Origin: Mobiluncus porci
GTDB taxonomy: Bacteria > Actinomycetota > Actinomycetes > Actinomycetales > Actinomycetaceae
NCBI RefSeq assembly: GCF_009695935.1
Contig: NZ_VUMY01000010.1
Span: forward strand, 1 to 64,000
Direction of reading: 5' to 3'
Length of the DNA: 64,000 nucleotides
Under the pieces are notes generated by a model. The model searched no databases, had not been told where the DNA came from, and saw only the letters and a program-made list of their open reading frames with translations. The stretch's first letter is position 1, and each line of letters starts with the position of its first letter. The position numbers and the translations under genes are program-made. Positions 43,167 to 52,353 of this stretch are shown here, one piece after another.

Positions 43167-44332
43167 TATTTTTGTTCCTTCCGTTTGGTTTTTTGGACCA
43201 GACTGTTTAAATCTTTGAGCAGCCCCATCAACTCCGTGGCATTTCGAGGGGCACGTCCCAACAGAATCTCCTCCACTCTCGGGACAGGTAGGTCGATGTA
43301 GTTTGCCACCTCCCAGCAAAGAGCCTGCGCGGTAAGCGGTGTGGGGAGGTGAAGATTCTCCCCTAGTTTTCGCGCGGTATAGGAGCGGGCATGTTTGGCA
43401 GTGGTCTCGAAAGCCGCCATGTTGCGATACATTCTCGCCCTTCCCTGGATGGTCTCAGATCCGTGAACCACCACGGGGAGTTCTTCTTTGACGATGCGTC
43501 CGAGACGGCGCCCCTTTGCTAGCCCCAACACTAATAGGGCCGCGAAAAATAGGAGCAGCGCTTGGGTGAAAGCCGGCGGGACCATGTCCGGACTCGCCCC
43601 CGCTCCGGAGGGGGAAGAAAGCTGGAACGTCCGACCAACGACCCAGCCCACGCGGTCCGCGGGCTGCATAAGATTGAGCAGGAAAGCCGCGTTGGAGCCC
43701 TTGGTGATTTCCTGGTTTTGCGCCGATTTCCCTTCCGACAAGAAACTGACCGTGAGCCCACCTGGCCGGACAAACTTCAGGTAGGCGAATTTTCCGGGCG
43801 CGACCTCGTAACAAGCCGCGGCGGGTTCACGCAAAGGCTCCAAGGATCCCCGCGAGCCGTGCAACGGTCCGGCCTCGAAAGCAGCCGGTAACTTACAGCG
43901 CGGCGCCAAACCATCAGGATTACTCTCGCCCACGGCGGAAACATAGGGCTCCAACCGGTTACTTTGGGCGAAAGTCCCCAGGAAAAGCACATTCGTAGTG
44001 GGGGATTCCATCAAAGTCTGTAAGTGTTTTTCGGATAGATCACGAACGCCGGTAATGACCAGCAGGTCGTTCTCGCCCAGTTGGCTGGCGTCTCGCGGGG
44101 TATAGACATCGTGAACCTTCACCCCGCGATCTTTCAGGACTTCCGCCAAAGCCATCGCACCGTTGGGCCGCGGGTTGTGGATTGAAAGCTGATTGTCATC
44201 CGTGGGATTCGAAATCAACCCGAAAACTACCGCCGAGACCAGCAGGAGGAGAAAACCTCCAATGATCCAGCGCGCTTGGTGGAGCGCTTCCCCGACGCGG
44301 GGAGTAGCGGTGGGAGCGGTATTGAAACTCAC
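43166..44332 (-). CDS. DUF4350 domain membrane protein
   Basis: A 388-residue protein with a membrane segment at about 27-46 (WIIGGFLLLLVSAVVFGLIS), an extracytoplasmic DUF4350 region containing NPRPNGAMALAEVLKDRGV, a second membrane segment near 270-295 and a cytoplasmic tail. This family is typically encoded between DUF4129 and MoxR genes in actinobacteria. Function unknown. It overlaps its upstream neighbour by four bases. Confidence 0.85.
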   Translation of the reverse strand: MSFNTAPTATPRVGEALHQARWIIGGFLLLLVSAVVFGLISNPTDDNQLSIHNPRPNGAMALAEVLKDRGVKVHDVYTPRDASQLGENDLLVITGVRDLSEKHLQTLMESPTTNVLFLGTFAQSNRLEPYVSAVGESNPDGLAPRCKLPAAFEAGPLHGSRGSLEPLREPAAACYEVAPGKFAYLKFVRPGGLTVSFLSEGKSAQNQEITKGSNAAFLLNLMQPADRVGWVVGRTFQLSSPSGAGASPDMVPPAFTQALLLFFAALLVLGLAKGRRLGRIVKEELPVVVHGSETIQGRARMYRNMAAFETTAKHARSYTARKLGENLHLPTPLTAQALCWEVANYIDLPVPRVEEILLGRAPRNATELMGLLKDLNSLVQKTKRKEQK

Positions 44333-45105
44333 GGCGCCACCTCCGCGGGTGCGGCAGCGGCGGCAGCGGAACAGGCGGGGGTAGCGTCACTGTCAGCAAG
44401 TGGAGTCGCGGGCACGGTGTTAGCGGCGGGATGCGCCTGGGGAGAATGGCTTTTAATCTGACGGTCCAAAGTATCGTTGACACTTCTCAACCGCTCATAA
44501 TCTTCAGGCCTGGCTTCATGATGGCCGAATCTGAAAGCATTAAACTGGTCAGCGGCCCAGGTGAGTTCCGCCGCCATTTCCTTGGCCACCCGAGTTAGCT
44601 TTTGGCTCGCTTCCCAAGCGGTTAGTCCCGGATTCACCGTCAGAACACCTTCACCCTCACAGTTTTTCAGCATGTGGCGGAAAAGCTCCAAGAAAGCAGT
44701 AGCGAAATCTTCGCGACTGACCGCCGCCTTGGCCGCAGCCAAATACTGCACCGCAGTCCGGTCGTCTTCAAAAACGACAGAATCAGCGCGTTTCCTCTTC
44801 GAGGGAAGGGAATGAACCCGCCAGGACTCGTTGGTGAGAATCAGGGTGATGACAATCACCAACAGGGCCACCAAAAAAGCCACGATAACCCAGTTAATTG
44901 AGGGCAAATTGGGGTTGAGATTCGCGCCGGAGAGAAGGTCAAAGAGCTTATTGAGGAGAGCCTCGAGGAAAGAAGTTCTTTCGCGGTATTGAGGTTTTTC
45001 CAATTCTCTTTGCAGGAGCTCTCGACCGACCTCGCCATCCAGAGGCGCCGAATCGGAGCCGTCTGGGGGCGGGGGAGTCGAAGCAAGAAGAATCGGAAAA
45101 ATCAC
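44329..45105 (-). CDS. DUF4129 domain membrane protein
   Basis: A 258-residue protein with a single clear membrane segment (WVIVAFLVALLVIVITLIL, about 70-90). A cytoplasmic helical DUF4129 domain follows, with DRTAVQYLAAAKAAVSREDF and the family-like Trp/Phe-rich end TWAADQFNAFRFG. The C-terminus is Ala/Pro-rich. Second gene of the MoxR/DUF58 operon. Function unknown; co-occurrence with DUF4350, MoxR and DUF58 is the only clue. Confidence 0.85.
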   Translation of the reverse strand: MIFPILLASTPPPPDGSDSAPLDGEVGRELLQRELEKPQYRERTSFLEALLNKLFDLLSGANLNPNLPSINWVIVAFLVALLVIVITLILTNESWRVHSLPSKRKRADSVVFEDDRTAVQYLAAAKAAVSREDFATAFLELFRHMLKNCEGEGVLTVNPGLTAWEASQKLTRVAKEMAAELTWAADQFNAFRFGHHEARPEDYERLRSVNDTLDRQIKSHSPQAHPAANTVPATPLADSDATPACSAAAAAAPAEVAP

Positions 45106-45117
45106 TGGCTATGTCCT

Positions 45118-46392
45118 CTAGTCTTGCTGGGCGGCGCGAAGCAAACTCAGAGCCAGACCTTCGCGTCGCATCCGCACGTCGATATAGAGCAGCGACTGGA
45201 TACCCGAGAAGAAGGGGATGAACACCCCCGCGATGAGCGAGGACAGAGCCATGGTGATTCCCATAATGAGACCGTAGTTAGAGGTTCCAGTTGCTAGCGT
45301 TGCCGCAGTCACCCCGCCGGTAATGAGCTGCACGACAAATGACAGACCCGTCAGAATCACGTTCTGAAGCACCAGCGCCAGGAGCATGATGCCGAAAAGA
45401 CGCCAGAAAGAACCTTTAGCGAGTTTCCAAGAACGAGCCATGGCTTTCTTCAGACCCAGGTTTTCCATGACCATCGCCGGATAGACAAACAGCAGGCGCA
45501 CATAGATGAAAGCCCAGATGAACAGGGCGCCGAACATGGTCAACAGGGTCAATCCCATGCTGGCAAAAACCATCCCAAAATCCTCGTTAGTGACTCCCGG
45601 AATCAGCATCAACAGGGGCGAGAAGGCAAAAGCATAAATCGCCAGGGAAATGAAACTATAGAGGAACGCGTAACCAATCATCAACGGCAAGTGGGGTTTA
45701 GTTTCCTGCCAAGTCTCCGTCACTGACAGGCGTCTTCCCAACACCATCGGGGCGATAGCAGTAACCGCAATCCCCGTCGTCACTCCAGAGGCAATGAGCT
45801 GAATGAAAGCGGAAGGAATCATGGAAATGATGCTGCCTTGCATGATTTCACTAAACAGCTTGAGGAAAACTGTACCGTCGGTGGTGTTATTGAGCTGTTG
45901 CTCCGTGACAGTGAGATCGGGGAAAGCGAGGGCAGTGAGGATACCGGAAAAAACCGCGAAAACAGCCCAGATAGAAAGAATCAAACCGAACATCACGGCA
46001 GGCGCTTGGCGCATCGCGGAGAAAGTGCCGTTGAAAATTTCTCCCAGGTTTAGCGGGCGCAATGGAATAATGCCCGGCTGTACCTGCTGGAAATTCAGCG
46101 CGTACTGGTCGAAATAGGGATTCGGCTGGGCGGCACCAAATTGGGCGCCACCAGGCTGGGGCGCGCCGTTAGGGTTTGGGTAGCCGGTTGGTGAAGCGGA
46201 AGCTGGCTGAGGCGGAACCGGAGCGGGGGAAGGAAATGTGGCGCCACCGGCGGGGTCTCCAGTTTGAGGGGTACCTGCCGGATTCTGCCAAGAACCGGTG
46301 TTGAACTGGCCGTATCCACCCGTGGGGGCTTCGGAGTTTCCCCAGTTCCAAGCCGAACTTCCGGACGTTAGAGATTCATTTGAGTCGCTCAT
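45118..46392 (-). CDS. Polytopic membrane protein with Pro/Gly-rich N-terminus
   Basis: About 424 residues. The first about 130 are rich in Gly, Pro, Gln, Asn and Ser and probably disordered in the cytoplasm. PLRPLNLGEIFNGTFSAMR opens a membrane part of about six segments, a pattern seen in actinobacterial proteins named after the glycerophosphodiester phosphodiesterase membrane domain. No catalytic phosphodiesterase domain is present. I start at ATG 46392, which has GGGAAGGAA, not at 46461. First gene of the MoxR/DUF58 operon and divergent from mtrA. Confidence 0.78.
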   Translation of the reverse strand: MSDSNESLTSGSSAWNWGNSEAPTGGYGQFNTGSWQNPAGTPQTGDPAGGATFPSPAPVPPQPASASPTGYPNPNGAPQPGGAQFGAAQPNPYFDQYALNFQQVQPGIIPLRPLNLGEIFNGTFSAMRQAPAVMFGLILSIWAVFAVFSGILTALAFPDLTVTEQQLNNTTDGTVFLKLFSEIMQGSIISMIPSAFIQLIASGVTTGIAVTAIAPMVLGRRLSVTETWQETKPHLPLMIGYAFLYSFISLAIYAFAFSPLLMLIPGVTNEDFGMVFASMGLTLLTMFGALFIWAFIYVRLLFVYPAMVMENLGLKKAMARSWKLAKGSFWRLFGIMLLALVLQNVILTGLSFVVQLITGGVTAATLATGTSNYGLIMGITMALSSLIAGVFIPFFSGIQSLLYIDVRMRREGLALSLLRAAQQD

Positions 46393-46521
46393 AAGTTCCT
46401 TCCCCTGTAATCTTCTGCTAACTCTATGTTGCCACGATTCAACTATTTTTCGCGCGCCCAAAAATCCTACTCTCCCTCAAAGCAGTTCCCCAGAATTCGA
46501 AAACCGTGACAAAATAGGGCT

Positions 46522-47202
46522 ATGAGCGCAAAAATCCTGGTGGTAGACGATGACACGGCACTGTCCGAAATGATTGGCATCATTTTGGAATCTTCGGGTT
46601 ATACCCCCAGTTTCTGTGGGGACGGGGCCGAGGCCTTGGACACCTTCCACAAGGTAGACCCGGATTTGGTGCTTTTGGATGTGATGCTCCCCGGGATGGA
46701 CGGAATCGAAATCTGTAAAAAAATCCGCGAAACTTCCGTAGTTCCCATCATCATGTTGACCGCCAAGTCTGACACCACCGACGTGGTGGCCGGTCTGGAG
46801 GCCGGAGCAGATGACTATGTCCCAAAGCCCTTCAAACCGAAGGAATTGTTGGCTCGCGTGGCAGCGCGACTGCGCCACGTAGAACCTGATGAGGGCGAAA
46901 TCATCAAAGTCGCTGATATTGAAATCAACCTGTCTTCCCACCAGGTCACTCGGAATGGAGAGGACTTGGGAGTGACCCCGCTGGAGTATGACCTCTTAGT
47001 GGCTCTCGCCAGTAAACCGGGGCGGGTTTTCACTCGTGAAGAGCTCCTGGAACAGGTCTGGGGCTTGCGTCACGCGGCCGATACCCGTTTGGTGAATGTG
47101 CATGTGCAGCGGTTGCGCGCCAAGGTTGAGGTCGATCCGGATAATCCGCAAGTGGTGCTGACAGTGCGTGGGGTGGGATACCGAATCGGGAGCGCACGCT
47201 AG
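46522..47202 (+). CDS. mtrA: MtrA, OmpR-family response regulator
   Basis: A 226-residue response regulator. The receiver domain has the phospho-Asp in LVLLDVMLPGMDG and the Lys in KPFKPKELL. A winged-helix DNA-binding domain follows (about 130-226, ending TVRGVGYRIGSA). In actinobacteria MtrA with MtrB and LpqB links cell-wall status and division to transcription and is often essential. The stop codon TAG overlaps the GTG start of mtrB. There is little leader and no strong Shine-Dalgarno sequence. Confidence 0.96.
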   Translation: MSAKILVVDDDTALSEMIGIILESSGYTPSFCGDGAEALDTFHKVDPDLVLLDVMLPGMDGIEICKKIRETSVVPIIMLTAKSDTTDVVAGLEAGADDYVPKPFKPKELLARVAARLRHVEPDEGEIIKVADIEINLSSHQVTRNGEDLGVTPLEYDLLVALASKPGRVFTREELLEQVWGLRHAADTRLVNVHVQRLRAKVEVDPDNPQVVLTVRGVGYRIGSAR

Positions 47203-48893
47203 TGAGCGGAGCCAACCCCGCGGTTTTCCGGCGCTCGCGACGTCAACGTCGCGTGAGCCAGTTCCTTAACACCACGATGCGGCACCTGCTGGATTTCATG
47301 CAGGCCTCCTGGGTGCCCCTCCGCTTGCGAAAATCCTTGACCCTGCGGATGGGACTGACCATGCTGATTTCTACCCTGGTCATCCTCAGCGGGGTGGGGC
47401 TCTATACCGCAAATTCCATTCGTGATGGCATCTTTCAAGAACGCTTGAACCAGCTCCTGGTGGAATCGGCTTCTCGCGCGAAAACGGCGCAAAGTCGCCT
47501 CGACCAGGCGCCGGTTTCTACCGTCGAACAGGTGCAGTCTCTGGCGCAAGAGGTGGTTACCTCGATTACGACCATGACCTCGGGAGGAAACGCTCCCTCA
47601 GTCCTGATTCTACGGAACCCGAACGAGACTTCTGCCATTGTTATCAACGAAATAGTTACCGGCAACTCCCGTGAAACTATCAGCCCTGAGCTACGTCAAT
47701 CGGTGGAAAAAAAGACCGGCCAATATTGGCAATCGGTGAAACTGACCGACGCAGAGGGCCGCACTTTCCCGGGAATCGCTGTCGGTACGGCTTTGAACCT
47801 GCCTTTGGCGGGGGCCCACGAACTGTATTTTGTGTATTCCTTGGCTGATGAACAGGCCAATCTCAATTTGGTGATGCAAGTGCTGGCCGGCGGCGGGTTG
47901 GCGCTGTTGCTCCTGGTGGGAGCCATGACTTGGGTGGTGGTTTACTCGGTTCTGGTTCCGGTGCGCCGCACGGTGCGGACGGCAGAGCGCCTAGCTGCGG
48001 GAGACTTGAATGCGCGGGTACTGTCCCAAGGGCAAGACGAAATGGCCCAGCTAGCTGATTCTTTCAACAAGATGGCCGGTTCCTTGCAGTCTAAAATCGA
48101 CACTCTCGGTCAGCTCTCAAGACTGCAGCAACGCTTTGTCTCCGATGTTTCCCATGAACTTCGCACGCCGCTGACGACGATGCGGATTGCGGACGACGTC
48201 ATTTTTGATGCCCGCGCCGAGCTCGATCCGGCAGCCTTGCGCAGCGCGGAACTACTGCATGACCAGATTGATCGTTTCGACGCGATGCTGGCAGATTTGC
48301 TTGAAATCTCGAGAATCGATTCCGGTTCTGCCCGACTGTCTTTTGAGACGGTGGATATCAACAGTTTGGTGAGAAAAGTCATCGCTGACAACGACAGTTT
48401 GGCGCAGCAAGTGGGCTGTGAAGTCGTGTTTAATCCGCCGCCCTACCCCTGCACCGCGGAGGTAGATACCAGGCGCGTGACCCGAATTGTGCGCAACCTC
48501 TTGGTGAATGCAATTGAACATTCCGAAGGCAACCCCGTCACCATCACCACCGACACCAGCGAAACCGCAGTCGCCTTGCGGGTTTCGGATCACGGCGTGG
48601 GAATGACTCCCGAAGTGACTTCCCGCGTGTTTGACCGGTTCTATCGTGCGGATCCGGCCCGAACCCGCACGACCGGTGGAACCGGTTTGGGGCTGGCAAT
48701 CTCCTTGGAAGACGCCCGCCTTTCCGGTGGCACCCTGGAGGCCTGGGGCAAATCCGGCTACGGTTCTTCTTTCCGGTTGACGCTACCGCGGCAAAATGGC
48801 ACGGAGATGGGACCCTCCCCGCTGGAATTAACGGACTATGTGGAGCCGAAATTGGAGGAGTATCAAGCCCAAACCGGAGGTGAAGATGCGTAG
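47202..48893 (+). CDS. mtrB: MtrB, membrane sensor histidine kinase
   Basis: A 563-residue kinase partner of MtrA. Two membrane segments (about 48-70 and 227-250) flank an extracytoplasmic sensor domain. Next come a HAMP domain (RRTVRTAERLAAGDLNARV), the H box VSDVSHELRTPLTTMR and the ATPase domain with NLLVNAIEHSEG and GGTGLGLAI. The GTG start overlaps the mtrA stop codon, though a later start is possible because the first 40 residues are basic and unusual. The end overlaps lpqB. Confidence 0.95.
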   Translation: MSGANPAVFRRSRRQRRVSQFLNTTMRHLLDFMQASWVPLRLRKSLTLRMGLTMLISTLVILSGVGLYTANSIRDGIFQERLNQLLVESASRAKTAQSRLDQAPVSTVEQVQSLAQEVVTSITTMTSGGNAPSVLILRNPNETSAIVINEIVTGNSRETISPELRQSVEKKTGQYWQSVKLTDAEGRTFPGIAVGTALNLPLAGAHELYFVYSLADEQANLNLVMQVLAGGGLALLLLVGAMTWVVVYSVLVPVRRTVRTAERLAAGDLNARVLSQGQDEMAQLADSFNKMAGSLQSKIDTLGQLSRLQQRFVSDVSHELRTPLTTMRIADDVIFDARAELDPAALRSAELLHDQIDRFDAMLADLLEISRIDSGSARLSFETVDINSLVRKVIADNDSLAQQVGCEVVFNPPPYPCTAEVDTRRVTRIVRNLLVNAIEHSEGNPVTITTDTSETAVALRVSDHGVGMTPEVTSRVFDRFYRADPARTRTTGGTGLGLAISLEDARLSGGTLEAWGKSGYGSSFRLTLPRQNGTEMGPSPLELTDYVEPKLEEYQAQTGGEDA

Positions 48894-50556
48894 CAAAACG
48901 AAGGTCTTGGTTTCTTTGTTGGGGACTGGGGCGGTGTTTTCCTTGAGTGCCTGCGTGGCTCTTCCCACCTCCGGGCAGGTACAGGCTTCGGAAATCGAGG
49001 TTGGTTCCAACCAGCCCCTACTGGGCTTGAGTGCGCCCGGACCAGTAGCGGACGGAAGTCCGGAGGAAATCGTGACCGGATTCATTCGCGCCTGTTCCGC
49101 CGGCTTCTCTGATGATTTTACGGTGGCACGCTCTTTCTTGGCACCCAAAGCGGCCGTGGACTGGAAACCCGATACCCAGGTGAAAATTTTTGACACCAAT
49201 GACGGCATCGACATCACTGTCGCTAATGACGGCGCTGTCGAGGCTAGCGCGAAAGCCGTGGGGAGTGTGGACGAGAATGGGAAATACTCCGTTACCGACT
49301 CTACCGCCCTAGTCCAGGAGCGATTCTCCCTCGTGAAAGGAGCCGATAACCAGTGGCGGATTTCTAGTCTCGAGGACGGGGTCATTTTGTCGCAATCCGC
49401 TTTCAGCTCCATCTATGCTTCTTCCCCGGTCTATTTCTTGGCACCAGACCACAAAGACTTAGTGCCGGATTTGCGGTGGTATCCGCGCCGGAGACTCTCC
49501 TCTTACCTGGTGAACGCCCTGTTGGCAGGCCCGCTTGAGCCGCTGCAGACCGCGGCGACCTCGGTATTCTTGCCCGGGACGACCTTGCGCGGGGGGACGG
49601 TGGTAGTTTTTGACCGGGTCGCTAATGTGCCGCTGGACACCCCGCAGGCTTTTACTGATCCTCACGCGATTGCCCTCGCTTATTGGCAAATTGGTGCCAC
49701 ACTACGTGATGTTTCGGGAATATCAGCGGTCAGTTTGAGCCTCGGCAACGTGCCCTTGGAAAACACCGAACCCATTAATGACCCCTCGGGGACGCAAAAC
49801 CCCGTCATGGTTCAAGACGGGAACCTGATTCGATTGGTCAGTGAGAAGATTGAGGTGTTAATTCCCGCTACCGCCTTGGGAAACCTCACGATTTCGCATC
49901 CCGCTGTGTCCGCTGACGGCAAGACCATCGTGTTTACTGATACTTCCGGCCAGCGTCTCTATCTGTGGAGTCGGCAAACTGCGGTGAAACTGTTGGAGGG
50001 ACGCGAACTTCTGGCTCCCTCAGTGGATCGGGTGGGCTGGATTTGGTCTGCAAACCGCGCGAAAGCCGGACAGGTGATGGCGTTGAAACCGGATGGTACC
50101 CGAGTGGATTTGGATTTACCCTGGCAAGATTCCAGCGAATTGGAGACTGTGACTGTGAGCCCCGACGGTACGCGGCTCGCGGCAATGCGGCGAGTCAACG
50201 GTAAAGATCAGGTGACCCTGGCGCTTATTGTCCGCGATCAAAACGGGAGCCCGCTGTCACTTCTGGGGGCCCAGGACGTAGAACTGGGAAGCGAACCGGT
50301 AGTGTCACTCGCGTGGGTGCAGGGCTACTCTCTCGTGGCTCTAACCGGAACAGACGATAAGACGACCGTGCGGATAATCCCGCTTTTCGGGCCGGTCAGT
50401 TCCCTCCCGGGGGTGAAAAATGCCAGCGGGTTAGCTGCGGGAAAAACCGAGAATCAGATTTATCTGGTTACCGCTGCCGGGGAGTTGTATCAGCGCTCGG
50501 GGCGAAACTGGCAACATGCCCTCAGTGGCGTCCATGACCCGACCTACCCGGGATGA
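48886..50556 (+). CDS. lpqB: LpqB, lipoprotein partner of MtrAB
   Basis: A 557-residue lipoprotein. The lipobox LSAC puts the lipidated Cys at about 23. It has a GerMN-type domain (about 180-320) followed by a beta-propeller-like region with DGKTIVFTD and SPDGTRLAAMR repeats. ATG 48886 lies eight bases after GGAGG and overlaps the mtrB stop codon, so the three genes form one operon. LpqB is known to interact with MtrB's outer domain. Length and order are as in other actinobacteria. Confidence 0.94.
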   Translation: MRSKTKVLVSLLGTGAVFSLSACVALPTSGQVQASEIEVGSNQPLLGLSAPGPVADGSPEEIVTGFIRACSAGFSDDFTVARSFLAPKAAVDWKPDTQVKIFDTNDGIDITVANDGAVEASAKAVGSVDENGKYSVTDSTALVQERFSLVKGADNQWRISSLEDGVILSQSAFSSIYASSPVYFLAPDHKDLVPDLRWYPRRRLSSYLVNALLAGPLEPLQTAATSVFLPGTTLRGGTVVVFDRVANVPLDTPQAFTDPHAIALAYWQIGATLRDVSGISAVSLSLGNVPLENTEPINDPSGTQNPVMVQDGNLIRLVSEKIEVLIPATALGNLTISHPAVSADGKTIVFTDTSGQRLYLWSRQTAVKLLEGRELLAPSVDRVGWIWSANRAKAGQVMALKPDGTRVDLDLPWQDSSELETVTVSPDGTRLAAMRRVNGKDQVTLALIVRDQNGSPLSLLGAQDVELGSEPVVSLAWVQGYSLVALTGTDDKTTVRIIPLFGPVSSLPGVKNASGLAAGKTENQIYLVTAAGELYQRSGRNWQHALSGVHDPTYPG

Positions 50557-51322
50557 CACCGTGGAATACTCGGATTTTTCAGCGCAAACATTTCTCCCTG
50601 AAGCGGCCCGGGCACTTAGCCGAGCGGTGCGCGAGTTGGGGGAAGTCGTGCTGCCCACCGAATGCGTGGGCTGTGGAGCGTGGGACGAGGTGGTTTGTGA
50701 ACAATGTTTGGAAAAGTTGTTGGCTAAACCGCGGCACTTTGATCCGCTCGCTGAAAGTTCCACCGCACCAGGAGAGGGATTTCCAGGTTTTGCTGTGGCC
50801 ACCTATGAGGGTCCCATGCGGCGCCTAGTTTTGGCGGGAAAACATGACAAGCGACGGAATCTGCGGCCCTATTTTTCGGCAGCGGGGCTCCAAGCGGCGG
50901 TGGCGGTGGCGCCGGAATTTTGCCCCGCCGCGCCGTACGGGGAAGTATTTGTGGTTCCAGCGCCTTCGACCACTCCTGGTTCGCCGTCCTTGGCCGCTAG
51001 CGCCTTCGCGGAGGGAATCAGGTCTGGGATGGTGAAAAGCAGGGCGGCTCGCAGCTGCGGGATTTTGGAAATTTTGCGGATGAAACCCGGGGCGAAAAAA
51101 CAGGCAGGACTCGGATACGCGGAACGAATCTCGAACCGCCATCATCAAATGGAACTCGCGGGCCCAGACGTCCACGGCGAGCTACGGGGTGCCAAGTTGG
51201 TTTTGGTAGACGATGTCACCACCACCGGTTCGACCTTGCTCGAGATGGCTCGGGTTCTGCAAGGTGCCGGCGCGAAAATTTTGGCCTCTTTTGTTTTCGC
51301 TTCTACGCATTTCAGCGAATAG
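50534..51322 (+). CDS. ComF-family phosphoribosyltransferase-like protein
   Basis: About 262 residues. A zinc-finger-like N-terminus (CVGCGAWDEVVCEQC) is followed by a PRTase-type domain with the PRPP loop LVLVDDVTTTGST near the end. ComF proteins function in DNA uptake in naturally competent bacteria; in actinobacteria the gene is a constant neighbour of lpqB and its role is unclear. The start is uncertain: ATG 50516, ATG 50534 and GTG 50561 are all possible and none has a good ribosome-binding site. All overlap or follow the lpqB stop closely. Confidence 0.85.
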   Translation: MTRPTRDDTVEYSDFSAQTFLPEAARALSRAVRELGEVVLPTECVGCGAWDEVVCEQCLEKLLAKPRHFDPLAESSTAPGEGFPGFAVATYEGPMRRLVLAGKHDKRRNLRPYFSAAGLQAAVAVAPEFCPAAPYGEVFVVPAPSTTPGSPSLAASAFAEGIRSGMVKSRAARSCGILEILRMKPGAKKQAGLGYAERISNRHHQMELAGPDVHGELRGAKLVLVDDVTTTGSTLLEMARVLQGAGAKILASFVFASTHFSE

Positions 51323-51511
51323 AAATTTTTTGCGGGCTTTTATTTCTTCAGAAGTCCTGCAGGAAAGACAACCTTGAACTAAAATCAAATTACTGTAAAA
51401 ACAGCAGGTGGTACACCGGAGTGCTACTTGCGCTGGCAGGAGGTGAGACTCGAAAAATCCGTCCCAACGAATGGTGTTGGAACCCAACTAGAACTCTCAA
51501 GGAGGCCCAAA

Positions 51512-52138
51512 ATGGAAATCACAGTAAAAGCCCGCAATGCCGAAATTCACCCGAATTTCCGCGACTACGTGGAGGAGAAAATTTCCAAGGTGGAGCAATT
51601 GGCTCCCCGAACCCAAAGTGTTGACGTGGAGTTAACCCACGAAAAGAATCCTCGGCAAGCCGACACCGCCGAGCGAATCGAAATAACTGTTCATGGCAAG
51701 GGGCCGGTGGTGCGCGCCGAAGCCTCATCTTCTGACCGCTATGCCGCGGTTGACATCGCCGCTGGCAAACTCTACGAACGTTTGCGCAGAGCCAGAGATC
51801 GCATGAAAAACCATCGTCGCTATGAGATTCCGCCGGATGTGGAACTGGATGTGGAATTGCCTAAGGCGGAAGAGGCTCCCGCGCAAAAGGCTCCTTTGAA
51901 GCCCGGGGAGGTTCGTGAAGACCAGCTCGGTGATTCTCCGGTGATTGTGCGGGAGAAACTCCACGCCACCAGGGCGATGAGCGTTGAAGAGGCCCTTGAC
52001 GAGATGGAGCTGGTCGGACACCCCTTCTATCTCTTCATTGATTCGGAAACGATGCAACCCGCGGTGGTCTACCACCGGCAAGGATGGACGTACGGCGTGA
52101 TTCGTTTGAACGCCACCTGCACCATCAACGAAGAGTAG
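51512..52138 (+). CDS. hpf: Long-form ribosome hibernation promoting factor
   Basis: A 208-residue HPF. The N-terminal domain (1-105, KARNAEIHPNFRDYVEEKI) binds the decoding region of the 30S subunit. The C-terminal domain (about 145-208, with VREKLHATRAMSVEEALDEM and HPFYLFIDSE) dimerises to make 100S ribosomes. ATG 51512 has the strong site AAGGAGG, so I reject the longer frame from 51428. A clear terminator follows. Confidence 0.96.
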   Translation: MEITVKARNAEIHPNFRDYVEEKISKVEQLAPRTQSVDVELTHEKNPRQADTAERIEITVHGKGPVVRAEASSSDRYAAVDIAAGKLYERLRRARDRMKNHRRYEIPPDVELDVELPKAEEAPAQKAPLKPGEVREDQLGDSPVIVREKLHATRAMSVEEALDEMELVGHPFYLFIDSETMQPAVVYHRQGWTYGVIRLNATCTINEE

Positions 52139-52151
52139 TGTTTGCCTTCGT

Positions 52152-52191
52152 CGCCGGCTCTGGGTTTCCTTTCCCCAGAGCCGGCGATTTT
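52152..52191 (+). terminator. Terminator of hpf
   Basis: CGCCGGCTCTGGG (52152-52164) pairs perfectly with CCCAGAGCCGGCG (52174-52186), a 13-bp stem with a nine-base loop followed by ATTTTT. Confidence 0.9.
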
Positions 52192-52353
52192 TACCCATAC
52201 TCAAAAACTTATTTTGTTTTTTGGGGTGTCTGGAATCCGTGAGGCCAACTTTCGCTAAATAGGAGACTTTCACCTAAAATAGGGAAGGTTATGATAAGTC
52301 ATGGTTCTATGCTGTGAAGTAGTCGTTAAAAAGCCCCGAAGGAAAGGGAAAAC